The translations under genes were made by a program, and so were the position numbers. Of a stretch of DNA of 64,000 nucleotides, positions 17,334 to 26,560 are shown piece by piece; the first letter of the stretch is position 1, and every line of letters starts with the position of its first letter. Origin of the DNA: an uncultured Streptococcus sp. (GTDB taxonomy: Bacteria; Bacillota; Bacilli; Lactobacillales; Streptococcaceae); NCBI RefSeq assembly GCF_901875575.1, contig NZ_CABFMF010000033.1, positions 62,001 to 126,000 of the forward strand, read 5' to 3'. The notes beneath the pieces are model-generated. The model searched no databases. It had not been told where the DNA came from and saw only the letters and a program-made list of their open reading frames with translations.

Positions 17334-17954
17334 ATGGGACAGACAATCATATCTGCTATTGGTGTTTATATTTCCACCAGTATCGATTATTTAATTATTT
17401 TATTTATTTTATTTGCACAGCTATCACAGAATAAACAAAAATGGCATATTTATGCGGGGCAATATCTAGGCACAGGCTTACTTGTAGGGGCGAGTTTAGT
17501 TGCTGCTTATGTCGTTAATTTCGTGCCTGAAGAATGGATGGTTGGATTGCTTGGTTTAATCCCTATCTATTTAGGGATTCGCTTTGCAATTGTTGGAGAA
17601 GGTGAGGAAGAAGAGGAAGAAGAGGAAGAAATTATTGAAAGATTAGAACAAAGCAAGGCCAATCAACTGTTTTGGACAGTTACATTGCTGACAATTGCGT
17701 CTGGCGGAGATAATTTAGGTATCTATATACCTTATTTTGCTTCGTTAGATTGGTCACAGACCCTCGTGGCGTTGCTTGTGTTTGTAATCGGCATAATTAT
17801 CTTATGCGAGATTAGTCGGGTGTTATCCTCTATTCCGTTAATATTCGAGACAATTGAAAAATACGAGCGAATCATTGTGCCCTTAGTATTCATTCTACTT
17901 GGACTATACATCATGTATGAAAATGGCACGATAGAGACTTTTCTGATCGTGTAG
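17334..17954 (+). CDS. cadD: Cadmium resistance transporter CadD
   Basis: 206 residues, ATG behind ACAGGAGGTTTTTT. Six hydrophobic helices: STSIDYLIILFILFAQL, YLGTGLLVGASLVAAYVV, MVGLLGLIPIYLGIRFAIV, then after an acidic run of nine Glu a second half with SGGDNLGIYIPYFASL, LLVFVIGIIILCEI and IIVPLVFILLGLYIMY. The D in SIDY and the GGDN motif are characteristic of the CadD/LysE-like family that exports Cd2+. The poly-Glu loop between the halves may bind metal. The usual partner regulator CadX/CadC is not present nearby. Confidence 0.88.
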   Translation: MGQTIISAIGVYISTSIDYLIILFILFAQLSQNKQKWHIYAGQYLGTGLLVGASLVAAYVVNFVPEEWMVGLLGLIPIYLGIRFAIVGEGEEEEEEEEEIIERLEQSKANQLFWTVTLLTIASGGDNLGIYIPYFASLDWSQTLVALLVFVIGIIILCEISRVLSSIPLIFETIEKYERIIVPLVFILLGLYIMYENGTIETFLIV

Positions 17955-17962
17955 TTTTTTTT

Positions 17963-18020
17963 GTTTCACTAGGATTTTAGCCCGAGCTCAAATCAGCTCT
18001 CTGACTTCAGAGGGCTTTTT
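17963..18020 (+). repeat. Direct repeat R2 downstream of cadD
   Basis: GTTTCACTAGGATTTTAGCC through GAGGGCTTTTT; second copy of R1 (16868-16927). It also acts as a terminator for cadD (GAGCTC...GAGGGCTTTTT). The following 18020-18090 repeats the sequence at 16616-16686 with several changes. Confidence 0.8.
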
Positions 18021-18211
18021 ACATTGTTATCTTACCTTGCTATGCTCAAGCATTATCTTTGCTTATGCTTTCTGGCACTGTATGGAAAAATCAACCATAA
18101 TTTTTCTGGTTTTAATTGTATTTTTTCCATAGCTTGTTACACAGTTGAAAATATGGTATACTTTTCATGAGAATTTTCTAAATTTTTAAGATTCTATCAA
18201 AGGAGGTTTTC

Positions 18212-19258
18212 ATGCTTTCCAAATTTTCTGGAAGCCGACAAGACCAGCAATTTGTGTTACTTTTAGTTATTTTGCTAGGTATTTTAGGGATTTCTCTCTT
18301 TCTAGCAGTTTCAATGGGATCTGTTGCGATTGATCTAGGAGATACCTATCGGATTATTTTGAGTAGGTTGGGATTTCCTCTTGAGATAGGAGAGGTTTCC
18401 AAGTCGACTCTTGCCATTGTATGGAACATGAGATTCCCCCGAGTATTGTTAGGTCTGATAGTGGGGGCTGGTCTTTCTATGTGTGGTAGCGTGATGCAGT
18501 CTACAGTGAACAATCCCATCGCAGAGCCTTATGTCTTAGGAATATCTGCGGGTGCAACTCTAGGAGCAACTCTAAGCATCATTCTTGGTTTAAAAGTGAT
18601 GATTAGCCTTGGAGCTTTTCTTGGAGCTATTTTGGCAACAATTGCTGTTCTCATCATTGCCTCTATGCAGGGAAGGATGACGACTTCCAGTCTGATTTTA
18701 TCAGGAACGGTGGTCAACGCTCTCTTTCTGGCTTTTTCCAACTTTATTATCTCAGTCGGCGCTAATGCGGATAGTGTGATGACCATTAAGTTTTGGACCA
18801 TGGGCTCGCTCGCGGGGACTTCCTGGGCAGACTTGGTCCTGCCAACTATAGTAGTAGGAATGGCCTTTCTATTTTTCTCTACCCAGTATCGTGTTTTCAA
18901 TGCGATGATGATGGGAGATGAGGCTGCTTTAACTTTGGGGATTCCCTTACGCTTTTATTGGTATCTTTATGTGACAATGGTGGCTGTGCTGACAGCAGTA
19001 TTAGTGGCAACCTGTGGGATTATTGGATTTGTCGGCCTGATTACTCCACATTTAGCTCGAGGGTTAGTAGGAACGAATTACAAGAGGCTTTTTCCTGTTG
19101 CAACCTTGCTAGGTGCCCTTTTTGTCGTCTGGGCAGACGTACTCTCTCGTATCATCATTCCAAATGCTGAGTTGCCTATTGGTATTTTCACAGCCTTAGT
19201 AGGTGCTCCCTTCTTTATCTACATTGTTGGAGGTAGGCGAAGGGAGGTGAGGGTCTGA
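18212..19258 (+). CDS. Iron-siderophore ABC transporter permease (FecCD family)
   Basis: 348 residues, ATG behind AAAGGAGGTTTTC. About nine to ten hydrophobic helices. Family landmarks: WNMRFPRVLLGLIVGAGLS, QSTVNNPIAEPYVLGISAGA, and the ATPase-coupling segment GFVGLITPHLARGLVG. A single permease gene implies a homodimer. First gene of a four-gene operon (permease, ATPase, binding protein, esterase). A fur-like operator was not identified. Moves a ferric siderophore or haem across the membrane; the downstream esterase favours a siderophore. Confidence 0.9.
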   Translation: MLSKFSGSRQDQQFVLLLVILLGILGISLFLAVSMGSVAIDLGDTYRIILSRLGFPLEIGEVSKSTLAIVWNMRFPRVLLGLIVGAGLSMCGSVMQSTVNNPIAEPYVLGISAGATLGATLSIILGLKVMISLGAFLGAILATIAVLIIASMQGRMTTSSLILSGTVVNALFLAFSNFIISVGANADSVMTIKFWTMGSLAGTSWADLVLPTIVVGMAFLFFSTQYRVFNAMMMGDEAALTLGIPLRFYWYLYVTMVAVLTAVLVATCGIIGFVGLITPHLARGLVGTNYKRLFPVATLLGALFVVWADVLSRIIIPNAELPIGIFTALVGAPFFIYIVGGRRREVRV

Positions 19259-19259
19259 T

Positions 19260-20015
19260 ATGGACTTGATTTGTCAGGACATCCATTTTGGACTAGGGGA
19301 GAAAAAAATCCTCAAAGGAGTCTCTCTTAAGGTTGAAGGGAATCAATTTCACACGATATTAGGACCAAATGGAAGCGGGAAAACCAGTCTACTTAAACTT
19401 CTCTATCGTCAGGAAAAGGCGGACAAAGGCTTGATAAGTCTAGATGGGAAACCTCTTGAACAATGGACAATCAAAGAAACAGCCAAGCAAATGGCAGTTG
19501 TCACCCAGTTTAATCAGCTGCAGTTTGATTGTACAGTTGAGGAAATCGTCTTGCTGGGAAGAACTCCCCACCTCTCTTTTTTACAGAAGGAAAGGGAAAG
19601 AGATTTTACACTCGTTCAAGATGCCCTTGTTAAGGTGGATATGCTTGAGAAGAAAACTCGTCTCTATTCGTCTCTGTCAGGGGGAGAGAAACAACGAGTC
19701 TTATTAGCCCGAGCCTTGGCGCAAGAACCGACTCTCTTGCTCCTGGACGAACCAACCAATCACTTGGATATCAAGTATCAGCTAGACTTGTTGGCCATTG
19801 TGAAAAATCTCAAGGTCAATGTTCTAGCTGTCCTACATGATATTCAACTTGCTTGTCGCTATTCGGATTATCTCTATCTGATGAAAGAGGGGGAAATCCT
19901 TTACCAAGGGACTCCAAAGGAGACCATCACCCCTGAGTCATTGCAAACTGTATACGGAGTTCAAAGTCAGGTGAATTGGACCGAGGATCAGCAAGCTATG
20001 ATTCACTATTTATAA
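19260..20015 (+). CDS. Iron-siderophore ABC transporter ATP-binding protein
   Basis: 251 residues, ATG one base after the permease stop and behind GGGAGGTGAGGG. Walker A GPNGSGKTS, Q-loop VVTQFNQLQ, signature SLSGGEKQRVLLARAL, Walker B LLLLDEPTNHLD, and a switch His in VLHDI. Belongs to the FepC/FecE group. Intact and translationally close to the permease, so the two are made together. Confidence 0.92.
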   Translation: MDLICQDIHFGLGEKKILKGVSLKVEGNQFHTILGPNGSGKTSLLKLLYRQEKADKGLISLDGKPLEQWTIKETAKQMAVVTQFNQLQFDCTVEEIVLLGRTPHLSFLQKERERDFTLVQDALVKVDMLEKKTRLYSSLSGGEKQRVLLARALAQEPTLLLLDEPTNHLDIKYQLDLLAIVKNLKVNVLAVLHDIQLACRYSDYLYLMKEGEILYQGTPKETITPESLQTVYGVQSQVNWTEDQQAMIHYL

Positions 20016-20034
20016 GAATGAAAAGGAAAACAAG

Positions 20035-21045
20035 ATGAAAAAAACACTAAGCATTTTACTCGTAACAGTAGCTACCCTAACCATGGCAGCTTGTGGCAAT
20101 ACTACTACAGAAAAAGCTACCACACAATCTAGCACAGAGACAAGTCAAAAGGCAAACGCAGAGACGACTTATCCACTAACGGTCAAAACCTATGACGCGA
20201 AAGGAAATGAAGTCGAACAAGTTTTTGACAAGGCACCTGAAAAAGTTATTACAAACAATCTTTCAACCACTGAAATCTTATTGGAGTTAGGCTTGAAGGA
20301 TAAAATTGTTGGCATGCTCAATCCAGACAATGCTGTGACGGACAAATACAAGGACGCGATTGCGACTATTCCTCAAATTGGGGATAAAAAAACAGCCTCA
20401 CAAGAGACAGTCCTTTCTTATGAGCCAGACTCTGTGATGGGTCGAAACATGATGTTTTCTGAAAAATCCTTGGGGACAGTTAGCACTTGGAATGAAAACA
20501 AAATCCCAGTTTATACGCAAAAAGCTTCTCTCTCAACAATTCAGCAAGATTTGGGGAATATCGTAGAAGATGTCAAAAATCTTGGAATGATTTTTAATGT
20601 TCAGGATAAAGCTAATGAATACGCAGCCCAATTACAAGCTAAAATTGACGCTGTTAAGAAAGCAAATCCAGCAAGCCAAGGTGAAAAGAAAAAGGCTTTG
20701 ATTATGGTTGCTTATAATGATGAAACCTTCGGTGCCTACAAGTCTGCTTTGCAAGAAAGTTTGCTGAACCAACTTGGTTATACAAACGTTGCTACGGGGA
20801 CATCAGGCTTGACCTTGGAAAATCTCGTGTCAATGGATCCTGAATTGATTATCTATGTAACCAGCGATCGTAATAAAAAATTGGATGAAAAAGCAGTAGA
20901 GTTGATGAAGGCAAATGCTGTTTTGGAAAGCGTTCCTGCTATTAAGAATCAAAAAATCATGACCATCTCTTACGATGAGTTGATGGACTATGGTCCAGCA
21001 GTGATTGATTCTCTTGAGAAAATCAATGACTTTATCAATAAATAA
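20035..21045 (+). CDS. Iron-siderophore ABC transporter substrate-binding lipoprotein
   Basis: 336 residues, ATG behind AAAAGGAAAACAAG. A lipoprotein signal ends in LTMAACG with the acylated Cys at about residue 20, then a Thr/Ser-rich linker. The mature part has the TroA/FepB fold: VITNNLSTTEILLELGLKDK, IPQIGDKKTASQETVLSYEP, and a long connecting helix, then LENLVSMDPELIIYVT and a C-terminal IDSLEKINDFIN. Anchored outside the membrane, it hands ferric siderophore to the permease. Ligand unknown; catecholate is my guess because of the esterase. Confidence 0.88.
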   Translation: MKKTLSILLVTVATLTMAACGNTTTEKATTQSSTETSQKANAETTYPLTVKTYDAKGNEVEQVFDKAPEKVITNNLSTTEILLELGLKDKIVGMLNPDNAVTDKYKDAIATIPQIGDKKTASQETVLSYEPDSVMGRNMMFSEKSLGTVSTWNENKIPVYTQKASLSTIQQDLGNIVEDVKNLGMIFNVQDKANEYAAQLQAKIDAVKKANPASQGEKKKALIMVAYNDETFGAYKSALQESLLNQLGYTNVATGTSGLTLENLVSMDPELIIYVTSDRNKKLDEKAVELMKANAVLESVPAIKNQKIMTISYDELMDYGPAVIDSLEKINDFINK

Positions 21046-21718
21046 TGAGTTTGATTGGGAAGGAATTCAAGTCAAAATCAGCCTTCCTTCTAACTACGAC
21101 CCCAATCAAACCTATCCGGCTATTTTATTGAATGATGGAAACTTGGATTTCCTATCGTCCCTTTCCGAATCTGTGATTTTAGTGGGCTTGATCTCTAAAA
21201 ATCGCCTAGACGACTACACTCCCTGGAGGGCAGCTGCTCTGAGAGATGGAGCTCCAGATTTTGGGGGTCAGGCCAACGTCTATCATGATCATTTATTTAG
21301 AGGTCTTTTAGATAAGTTGCAGTCGCTTTATCGACTGGATGAAGCACGCCTTGCCTACGGAGGTTATTCACTAGGTGGTTTGGCGGCAGTCTACAGTCTT
21401 TTCAGCTTTGACAAGGTTTCCTATGTCTTTTCGATCTGCGGTTCCTTTTGGTATCCTGATTTTGTGGCTTACTGCAAGGAAGAGTCAGTGAAAAATCTAA
21501 ACTGTTTGCTGTATTTACAGAATGGTCAAACAGAAGGAGCCTATCATACTAATCGCTTGGCTCAAGCACCAGTCTATGCCGAGAAGATTCATACTAGTCT
21601 TCAGAAAAGCTATCCGACCGGTCAGTTTGTCTTTGATTCTTATGGGCATCATGAACAAGTGGCTGAACGCTTTCTGGCCTTTTCCAGCTGGTTGGTCCAA
21701 AAATGGAAAATCGAATAA
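21026..21718 (+). CDS. Esterase-D/IroE-like alpha/beta hydrolase, likely siderophore esterase
   Basis: 230 residues from the ATG at 21026 (MTLSINNEFDWEG), which overlaps the binding-protein gene by 20 nt. Nucleophile elbow GYSLGG near residue 116, acid region around FVFDSYG, and a His in GHHEQVAERF at the end form a plausible Ser-Asp-His triad. The fold and size match putative ferri-siderophore esterases (BesA, IroE, Fes families), which cut imported tri-ester siderophores to release iron. There is no signal peptide, so it should act in the cytoplasm. Function is inferred from context. Confidence 0.7.
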   Translation: MTLSINNEFDWEGIQVKISLPSNYDPNQTYPAILLNDGNLDFLSSLSESVILVGLISKNRLDDYTPWRAAALRDGAPDFGGQANVYHDHLFRGLLDKLQSLYRLDEARLAYGGYSLGGLAAVYSLFSFDKVSYVFSICGSFWYPDFVAYCKEESVKNLNCLLYLQNGQTEGAYHTNRLAQAPVYAEKIHTSLQKSYPTGQFVFDSYGHHEQVAERFLAFSSWLVQKWKIE

Positions 21719-21726
21719 AAGAATTA

Positions 21727-21748
21727 TCCCTTGGCAGAAGCCAAGGGA
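21727..21748. terminator. Terminator after the siderophore operon
   Basis: TCCCTTGGCAGAAGCCAAGGGA stem, placed between two convergent genes. The T tract is short. Confidence 0.65.
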
Positions 21749-21761
21749 TTGTTGTATTTAT

Positions 21762-22511
21762 TTAACCAAGTTTTTCTCTTTTCTTATCTGGATTCCAGAT
21801 GAAGCTTGCGATAAAGCTAAAGATGATAGTTAGGATAGCGAGGATAATGGCAAGGATGAGGGCAGGAATGCGGATAAACCACCAGAGTGGGTTTGGTTTT
21901 TTATCATTGTGCCATTGTTTCGTTTCTTGGTCCAGACGTTGGAATTCTGTTTGGATACGATTGGCGACTGTTTCAATGCCTTCATCATTCATTTTCTTGA
22001 TATCTGAGATATCGATTGGATTTCCAAAGTTCATATCGACACGCTCACGGCTAACCAAGCCTTTCAAGGTCATAGGACCTGTGTAGGTAACCGGCATAAT
22101 ACGGACCTTGGCCATTTTGGCAATCAGAGCAACTCCACCCTTGACATCGTTTGAGTGACGGCTCCCACTTGGAAACATGATGAGAGAGCGCTCACTTTTT
22201 TTAAGAACATTGATAGGGTATTTGATGGCAGAAGCGCTAGGATTTTCACGGTCGATAGGAAAGGCGCCACACATACGGATCCACCAACCAAAGATACGGT
22301 TGGTAAAGAGTTCTTTTTTTGCCATAAAGATAAATTGTTTTGGCTTGGTCGCAAAGGCCATGTAAACAGGATCCCACCAGGTACGGTGAGGCGCAACTAA
22401 AATATAATTTTCATCTTGATTAGGAATTTTATCAGTATTATGATAGTGGGCATTGCCATTGATGGACCATAGGAGCAAGACAACCAATCCACGTAAATAA
22501 GTATAAAACAT
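21762..22511 (-). CDS. plsC: 1-acyl-sn-glycerol-3-phosphate acyltransferase
   Basis: 249 residues from the ATG at 22511 behind GAAGGAGATCG; a longer in-frame start has no ribosome site. Acyltransferase motifs: HRTWWD (H-x4-D catalytic pair), the FGWWIRMCGAFPIDRE block, FPSGSRHS, and MPVTYTGP. A hydrophobic helix near the N-terminus and two at the C-terminus (IRIPALILAIILAILTIIFS) tether it to the membrane. It makes phosphatidic acid from lysophosphatidic acid. Same position next to the P-type ATPase as in pneumococcus. Confidence 0.88.
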   Translation of the reverse strand: MFYTYLRGLVVLLLWSINGNAHYHNTDKIPNQDENYILVAPHRTWWDPVYMAFATKPKQFIFMAKKELFTNRIFGWWIRMCGAFPIDRENPSASAIKYPINVLKKSERSLIMFPSGSRHSNDVKGGVALIAKMAKVRIMPVTYTGPMTLKGLVSRERVDMNFGNPIDISDIKKMNDEGIETVANRIQTEFQRLDQETKQWHNDKKPNPLWWFIRIPALILAIILAILTIIFSFIASFIWNPDKKREKLG

Positions 22512-22631
22512 GCGATCTCCTTCAATTATTTTCTTGTTATTATTATACCTTATCAAAGGAGGGCTGGCAAACTTTTCCCTTGACTAGGTGCATATTTGGG
22601 GTGAGATTAGAATTCTGTTAAAAAAAATGAT

Positions 22632-24980
22632 ATGATAGAATTTATGGATAAAAATAAGATTATGGGATTAACCCAAAGAGAAGTCAAGGAAAGACAGGCT
22701 AAGGGCTTGGTCAATGATTTTACTGCATCGGCCAGTACTAGCACTTGGCAAATCGTTAAACGAAATGTCTTTACCCTTTTTAACGCTTTGAACTTTGCCA
22801 TTGCTTTGGCACTAGCCTTTGTGCAGGCTTGGAGCAATCTGGTCTTCTTTGCCGTTATCTGCTTTAACGCTTTTTCTGGAATTGTGACCGAGCTGCGAGC
22901 TAAACACATGGTGGACAAGCTCAATCTCATGACCAAGGAAAAGGTCAAGACTATTCGTGATGGCCAGGAAGTTGCTCTTAATCCTGAAGAATTGGTTTTA
23001 GGAGATGTCATTCGTTTGTCTGCAGGGGAGCAGATTCCCAGTGATGCCTTGGTTTTGGAAGGCTTTGCGGAAGTCAATGAAGCCATGCTAACGGGAGAAA
23101 GTGATTTGGTGCAAAAGGAAGTGGACGCCTTGCTTTTGTCAGGAAGTTTCCTAGCTAGTGGGTCAGTTTTAGCTCAAGTTCACCATGTCGGTGCAGACAA
23201 CTATGCTGCCAAACTCATGCTGGAAGCCAAGACTGTGAAACCAATCAACTCTCGTATCATGAAATCGCTGGACAAGTTAGCAGGTTTTACTGGAAAGATT
23301 ATCATTCCTTTTGGTCTGGCTCTCTTGCTAGAAGCCTTGCTTTTAAAAGGCTTGCCTCTTAAGTCATCCGTTGTAAATTCGTCAACAGCCCTTTTGGGGA
23401 TGTTGCCTAAGGGAATTGCCCTTTTGACCATTACTTCGCTCTTGACTGCGGTGATTAAGTTGGGCTTGAAAAAGGTCTTGGTGCAGGAGATGTATTCTGT
23501 TGAGACCTTGGCGCGCGTGGATATGCTCTGTTTGGACAAGACGGGCACCATCACCCAAGGAAAGATGCAAGTGGAGGCTGTTCTTCCACTGACGGAAACT
23601 TACGGTGAAGAGGCTATTGCCAGCATCCTGACAAGCTATATGGCCCATAGTGAGGATAAAAATCCAACTGCCCAAGCTATTCGAAAGCGTTTTGTGGGAG
23701 AAGTTACTTATCCTATGATTTCCAATCTTCCTTTCTCAAGCGACCGCAAGTGGGGAGCCATGGAGTTAGAAGGTTTGGGAACAGTTTTCTTAGGGGCGCC
23801 TGAGATGTTGCTGGATTCTGAGGTACCAGAAGCCAGAGAGGCCTTGGAGAGAGGTTCACGTGTCTTGGTCTTAGCTCTCAGTCAGGAGAAATTAGACCAT
23901 CACAAGCCACAGAAACCATCTGATATTCAGGCTCTAGCCTTGCTGGAAATCTTGGACCCCATTCGAGAGGGAGCAGCTGAGACGCTGGACTATCTCCGTT
24001 CTCAGGAAGTAGGACTCAAGATTATCTCTGGTGACAATCCAGTTACGGTATCCAGCATTGCCCAGAAGGCTGGTTTTGCGGACTATGACAGTTATGTAGA
24101 TTGTTCGAAAATCACGGATGAGGAATTGGTTGCTATGGCGGAGGAGACTGCGATTTTTGGACGTGTTTCTCCCCATCAAAAGAAACTCATTATCCAAACG
24201 TTGAAAAAAGCGGGTCATACAACAGCTATGACAGGGGACGGGGTCAATGATATTCTGGCCCTTCGTGAGGCGGATTGCTCTATCGTAATGGCGGAGGGAG
24301 ACCCGGCAACACGTCAGATTGCCAATCTGGTTCTCTTGAACTCTGACTTTAATGATGTTCCTGAGATTCTCTTTGAAGGTCGTCGCGTGGTCAATAACAT
24401 TGCTCACATTGCACCGATTTTCTTGATAAAGACCATCTATTCTTTCCTGTTAGCAGTCATCTGTATTGCCAGTGCTTTACTAGGTCGGTCTGAATGGATT
24501 TTGATTTTCCCTTTCATTCCGATTCAAATTACCATAATCGACCAATTCGTGGAAGGTTTCCCGCCATTTGTTCTAACTTTTGAGCGAAATATCAAACCTG
24601 TTGAGCCAAACTTCCTCAGAAAATCCATGCTTCGTGCCCTACCAAGTGCTCTCATGGTCGTCTTCAGCGTTCTCTTTGTGAAACTATTTGGAAGTAGCCA
24701 AGGTTGGTCTGAAATAGAAATCTCAACCCTCCTCTATTATCTCTTGGGGTCAATTGGCTTCTTATCTGTATTTAGAGCCTGCATGCCATTCACTCTTTGG
24801 CGTGTCCTCTTGATTGTCTGGTCAGTAGGAGGCTTCCTAGCTACAGCTCTCTTCCCAAGGATTCAAAAACTACTTGAAATTTCGACCTTGACAGGACAAA
24901 CGCTACCTGTTTATGGTGTCATGATGTTGGTCTTTACGGTGATTTTCATCCTGACCAATCGCTATCAAGCTAGAAAATAA
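22632..24980 (+). CDS. P-type cation-transporting ATPase (E1-E2), specificity unknown
   Basis: 782 residues. Landmarks in order: actuator TGES (AMLTGESDLV), membrane segment M4 with LLGMLPKGIALLTI, phosphorylation site LCLDKTGTITQGK, and the hinge MTGDGVNDILALREADCS. About eight to ten helices. The usual Ca/P2 motif PEGL reads PKGI here, replacing the ion-binding Glu by Lys, so a classical Ca2+ pump mechanism is unlikely. Start uncertain: the ATG at 22632 and in-frame ATGs at 22644 and 22662 all lack a clear ribosome site. The transported ion is unknown. Confidence 0.88.
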   Translation: MIEFMDKNKIMGLTQREVKERQAKGLVNDFTASASTSTWQIVKRNVFTLFNALNFAIALALAFVQAWSNLVFFAVICFNAFSGIVTELRAKHMVDKLNLMTKEKVKTIRDGQEVALNPEELVLGDVIRLSAGEQIPSDALVLEGFAEVNEAMLTGESDLVQKEVDALLLSGSFLASGSVLAQVHHVGADNYAAKLMLEAKTVKPINSRIMKSLDKLAGFTGKIIIPFGLALLLEALLLKGLPLKSSVVNSSTALLGMLPKGIALLTITSLLTAVIKLGLKKVLVQEMYSVETLARVDMLCLDKTGTITQGKMQVEAVLPLTETYGEEAIASILTSYMAHSEDKNPTAQAIRKRFVGEVTYPMISNLPFSSDRKWGAMELEGLGTVFLGAPEMLLDSEVPEAREALERGSRVLVLALSQEKLDHHKPQKPSDIQALALLEILDPIREGAAETLDYLRSQEVGLKIISGDNPVTVSSIAQKAGFADYDSYVDCSKITDEELVAMAEETAIFGRVSPHQKKLIIQTLKKAGHTTAMTGDGVNDILALREADCSIVMAEGDPATRQIANLVLLNSDFNDVPEILFEGRRVVNNIAHIAPIFLIKTIYSFLLAVICIASALLGRSEWILIFPFIPIQITIIDQFVEGFPPFVLTFERNIKPVEPNFLRKSMLRALPSALMVVFSVLFVKLFGSSQGWSEIEISTLLYYLLGSIGFLSVFRACMPFTLWRVLLIVWSVGGFLATALFPRIQKLLEISTLTGQTLPVYGVMMLVFTVIFILTNRYQARK

Positions 24981-24982
24981 AG

Positions 24983-25016
24983 ACAGACTGCAATCTGTGG
25001 ATTGTGGTCTTTTTTA
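24983..25016 (+). terminator. Terminator after the P-type ATPase gene
   Basis: AGACTGCAATC / GATTGTGGTCT stem followed by TTTTT. Confidence 0.6.
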
Positions 25017-25082
25017 GCTGCAAGATAGTTAGCTGAAATGTGGTATAATAAGAGGGAATAGAGTTTTGGAAAGTGAGAGAAG

Positions 25083-25760
25083 ATGATTTCAAAGAGATTA
25101 GAATTGGTAGCTTCCTTTGTGCCACAGGGAGCCATTTTACTAGATGTGGGAAGTGACCATGCTTATCTGCCTATCAACTTGGTCGAAAGAGGACAAATCA
25201 AAAGTGCCATTGCGGGTGAGGTGGTGGAAGGTCCATACCAATCTGCAGTCAAAAATGTTGAGGCTCACGACCTAAAGGAGAAAATCCAGGTTCGTTTAGC
25301 CAATGGCTTGGCAGCTTTTGAAGAGGCAGACCAAGTATCTGTCATTACCATTGCTGGTATGGGTGGTCGTTTGATTGCTAGGATTTTAGAAGAAGGCTTG
25401 GACAAGTTAGCTCATGTAGAGCGTTTGATTCTCCAGCCCAATAATCGTGAAGACGACTTGCGTATCTGGCTACAAGAGAACGGATTTCAGATTGTAGCTG
25501 AAAGCATCGTAGAAGAGGCTGGCAAGTTTTACGAGATTTTGGTGGTGGAAGCAGGCAAAATGAAGCTATCAGCCAGTGATGTTCGCTTTGGACCTTTCTT
25601 GTCCAAAGAAGTCAGTCCGGTTTTTGTACAAAAATGGCAAAAAGAAGCTGAGAAGCTAGAGTTCGCCCTCAGACAAATTCCAGAAAAAAATCTGGAGGAA
25701 CGTCAAGTTCTAGTAGATAAAATTCAAGCCATCAAGGAGGTTCTCCATGCTAGCAAGTGA
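25083..25760 (+). CDS. trmK: tRNA (adenine(22)-N(1))-methyltransferase
   Basis: 225 residues, ATG behind GTGAGAGAAG. Rossmann-type SAM-binding domain: ILLDVGSDHAYLPINLVERG (motif I), IAGEVVEGPYQSA, and the catalytic-region ITIAGMGGRLIARIL. C-terminal helical coiled coil (about 165-225) as in TrmK. Methylates A22 of tRNAs with Ser/Tyr-type D-arm. It overlaps the next gene by 14 nt, so the pair is co-translated. Confidence 0.92.
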   Translation: MISKRLELVASFVPQGAILLDVGSDHAYLPINLVERGQIKSAIAGEVVEGPYQSAVKNVEAHDLKEKIQVRLANGLAAFEEADQVSVITIAGMGGRLIARILEEGLDKLAHVERLILQPNNREDDLRIWLQENGFQIVAESIVEEAGKFYEILVVEAGKMKLSASDVRFGPFLSKEVSPVFVQKWQKEAEKLEFALRQIPEKNLEERQVLVDKIQAIKEVLHASK

Positions 25761-26544
25761 AGTGATTAAAGCGTATGAAGCCTTTTGCCCTCAGGAATTT
25801 TCTATGGAAGGAGACAGTCGCGGCTTGCAAATTGGCACTTTGGACAAGGATATCCAAAGAGTCATGATTGCTCTCGATATTCGTGAAGAAACGGTGGCTG
25901 AAGCTATTGAAAAGGGTGTGGATTTGATTATTGTCAAGCATGCACCGATTTTCCGTCCTATCAAGGATTTGGTAGCTAGCCGTCCGCAAAATCAGATTTA
26001 TATCGATCTCATCAAACATGACATCGCAGTTTATGTTAGCCATACCAATATTGACATTGTTGAAAATGGCCTCAATGACTGGTTCTGTCAGATGCTGGGC
26101 ATCGAGGAAACGACTTATCTACAGGAGACAGGTCCAGAACGTGGAATTGGTCGTATTGGGAATATTCAACCTCAGACCTTTGGAGATTTTGCCCAACATG
26201 TCAAGCAAGTCTTTGGCCTAGATAGCCTTCGAATGGTGCATTATCAAGAAAGTGATTTGCAGAAGCCTATTTCAAGAGTGGCCATCTGTGGTGGAAGTGG
26301 GCAGTCATTCTATAAGGATGCCCTAACTAAGGGAGCCCATGTCTACATCACTGGTGATATCTATTACCACACAGCCCAGGACATGCTGTCAGATGGGTTG
26401 CTAGCACTGGACCCTGGTCACTATATCGAAGTGCTCTTTGTGGAAAAAATCGCAGAACTTCTTAATCAATGGAAAAAGGAAAAAGACTGGACTATTGATA
26501 TTGTACCTAGTCAAGCATCGACCAACCCTTTCCACCATATCTAG
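25747..26544 (+). CDS. Nif3-like dinuclear metal-centre hexameric protein
   Basis: 265 residues, ATG inside the end of trmK behind CAAGGAGGTT. Conserved metal ligands: IIVKHAPIFRPIKDL, YVSHTNIDI, and the late GDIYYHTAQDML plus DPGHYIEVLFVEK. Belongs to the NIF3/YqfO family (sometimes called GTP cyclohydrolase I type 2 homologue), whose function is still unsettled. The trmK-nif3 pairing is widespread in Firmicutes. Confidence 0.9.
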   Translation: MLASEVIKAYEAFCPQEFSMEGDSRGLQIGTLDKDIQRVMIALDIREETVAEAIEKGVDLIIVKHAPIFRPIKDLVASRPQNQIYIDLIKHDIAVYVSHTNIDIVENGLNDWFCQMLGIEETTYLQETGPERGIGRIGNIQPQTFGDFAQHVKQVFGLDSLRMVHYQESDLQKPISRVAICGGSGQSFYKDALTKGAHVYITGDIYYHTAQDMLSDGLLALDPGHYIEVLFVEKIAELLNQWKKEKDWTIDIVPSQASTNPFHHI

Positions 26545-26560
26545 TTAGAAAGTGAAAACA

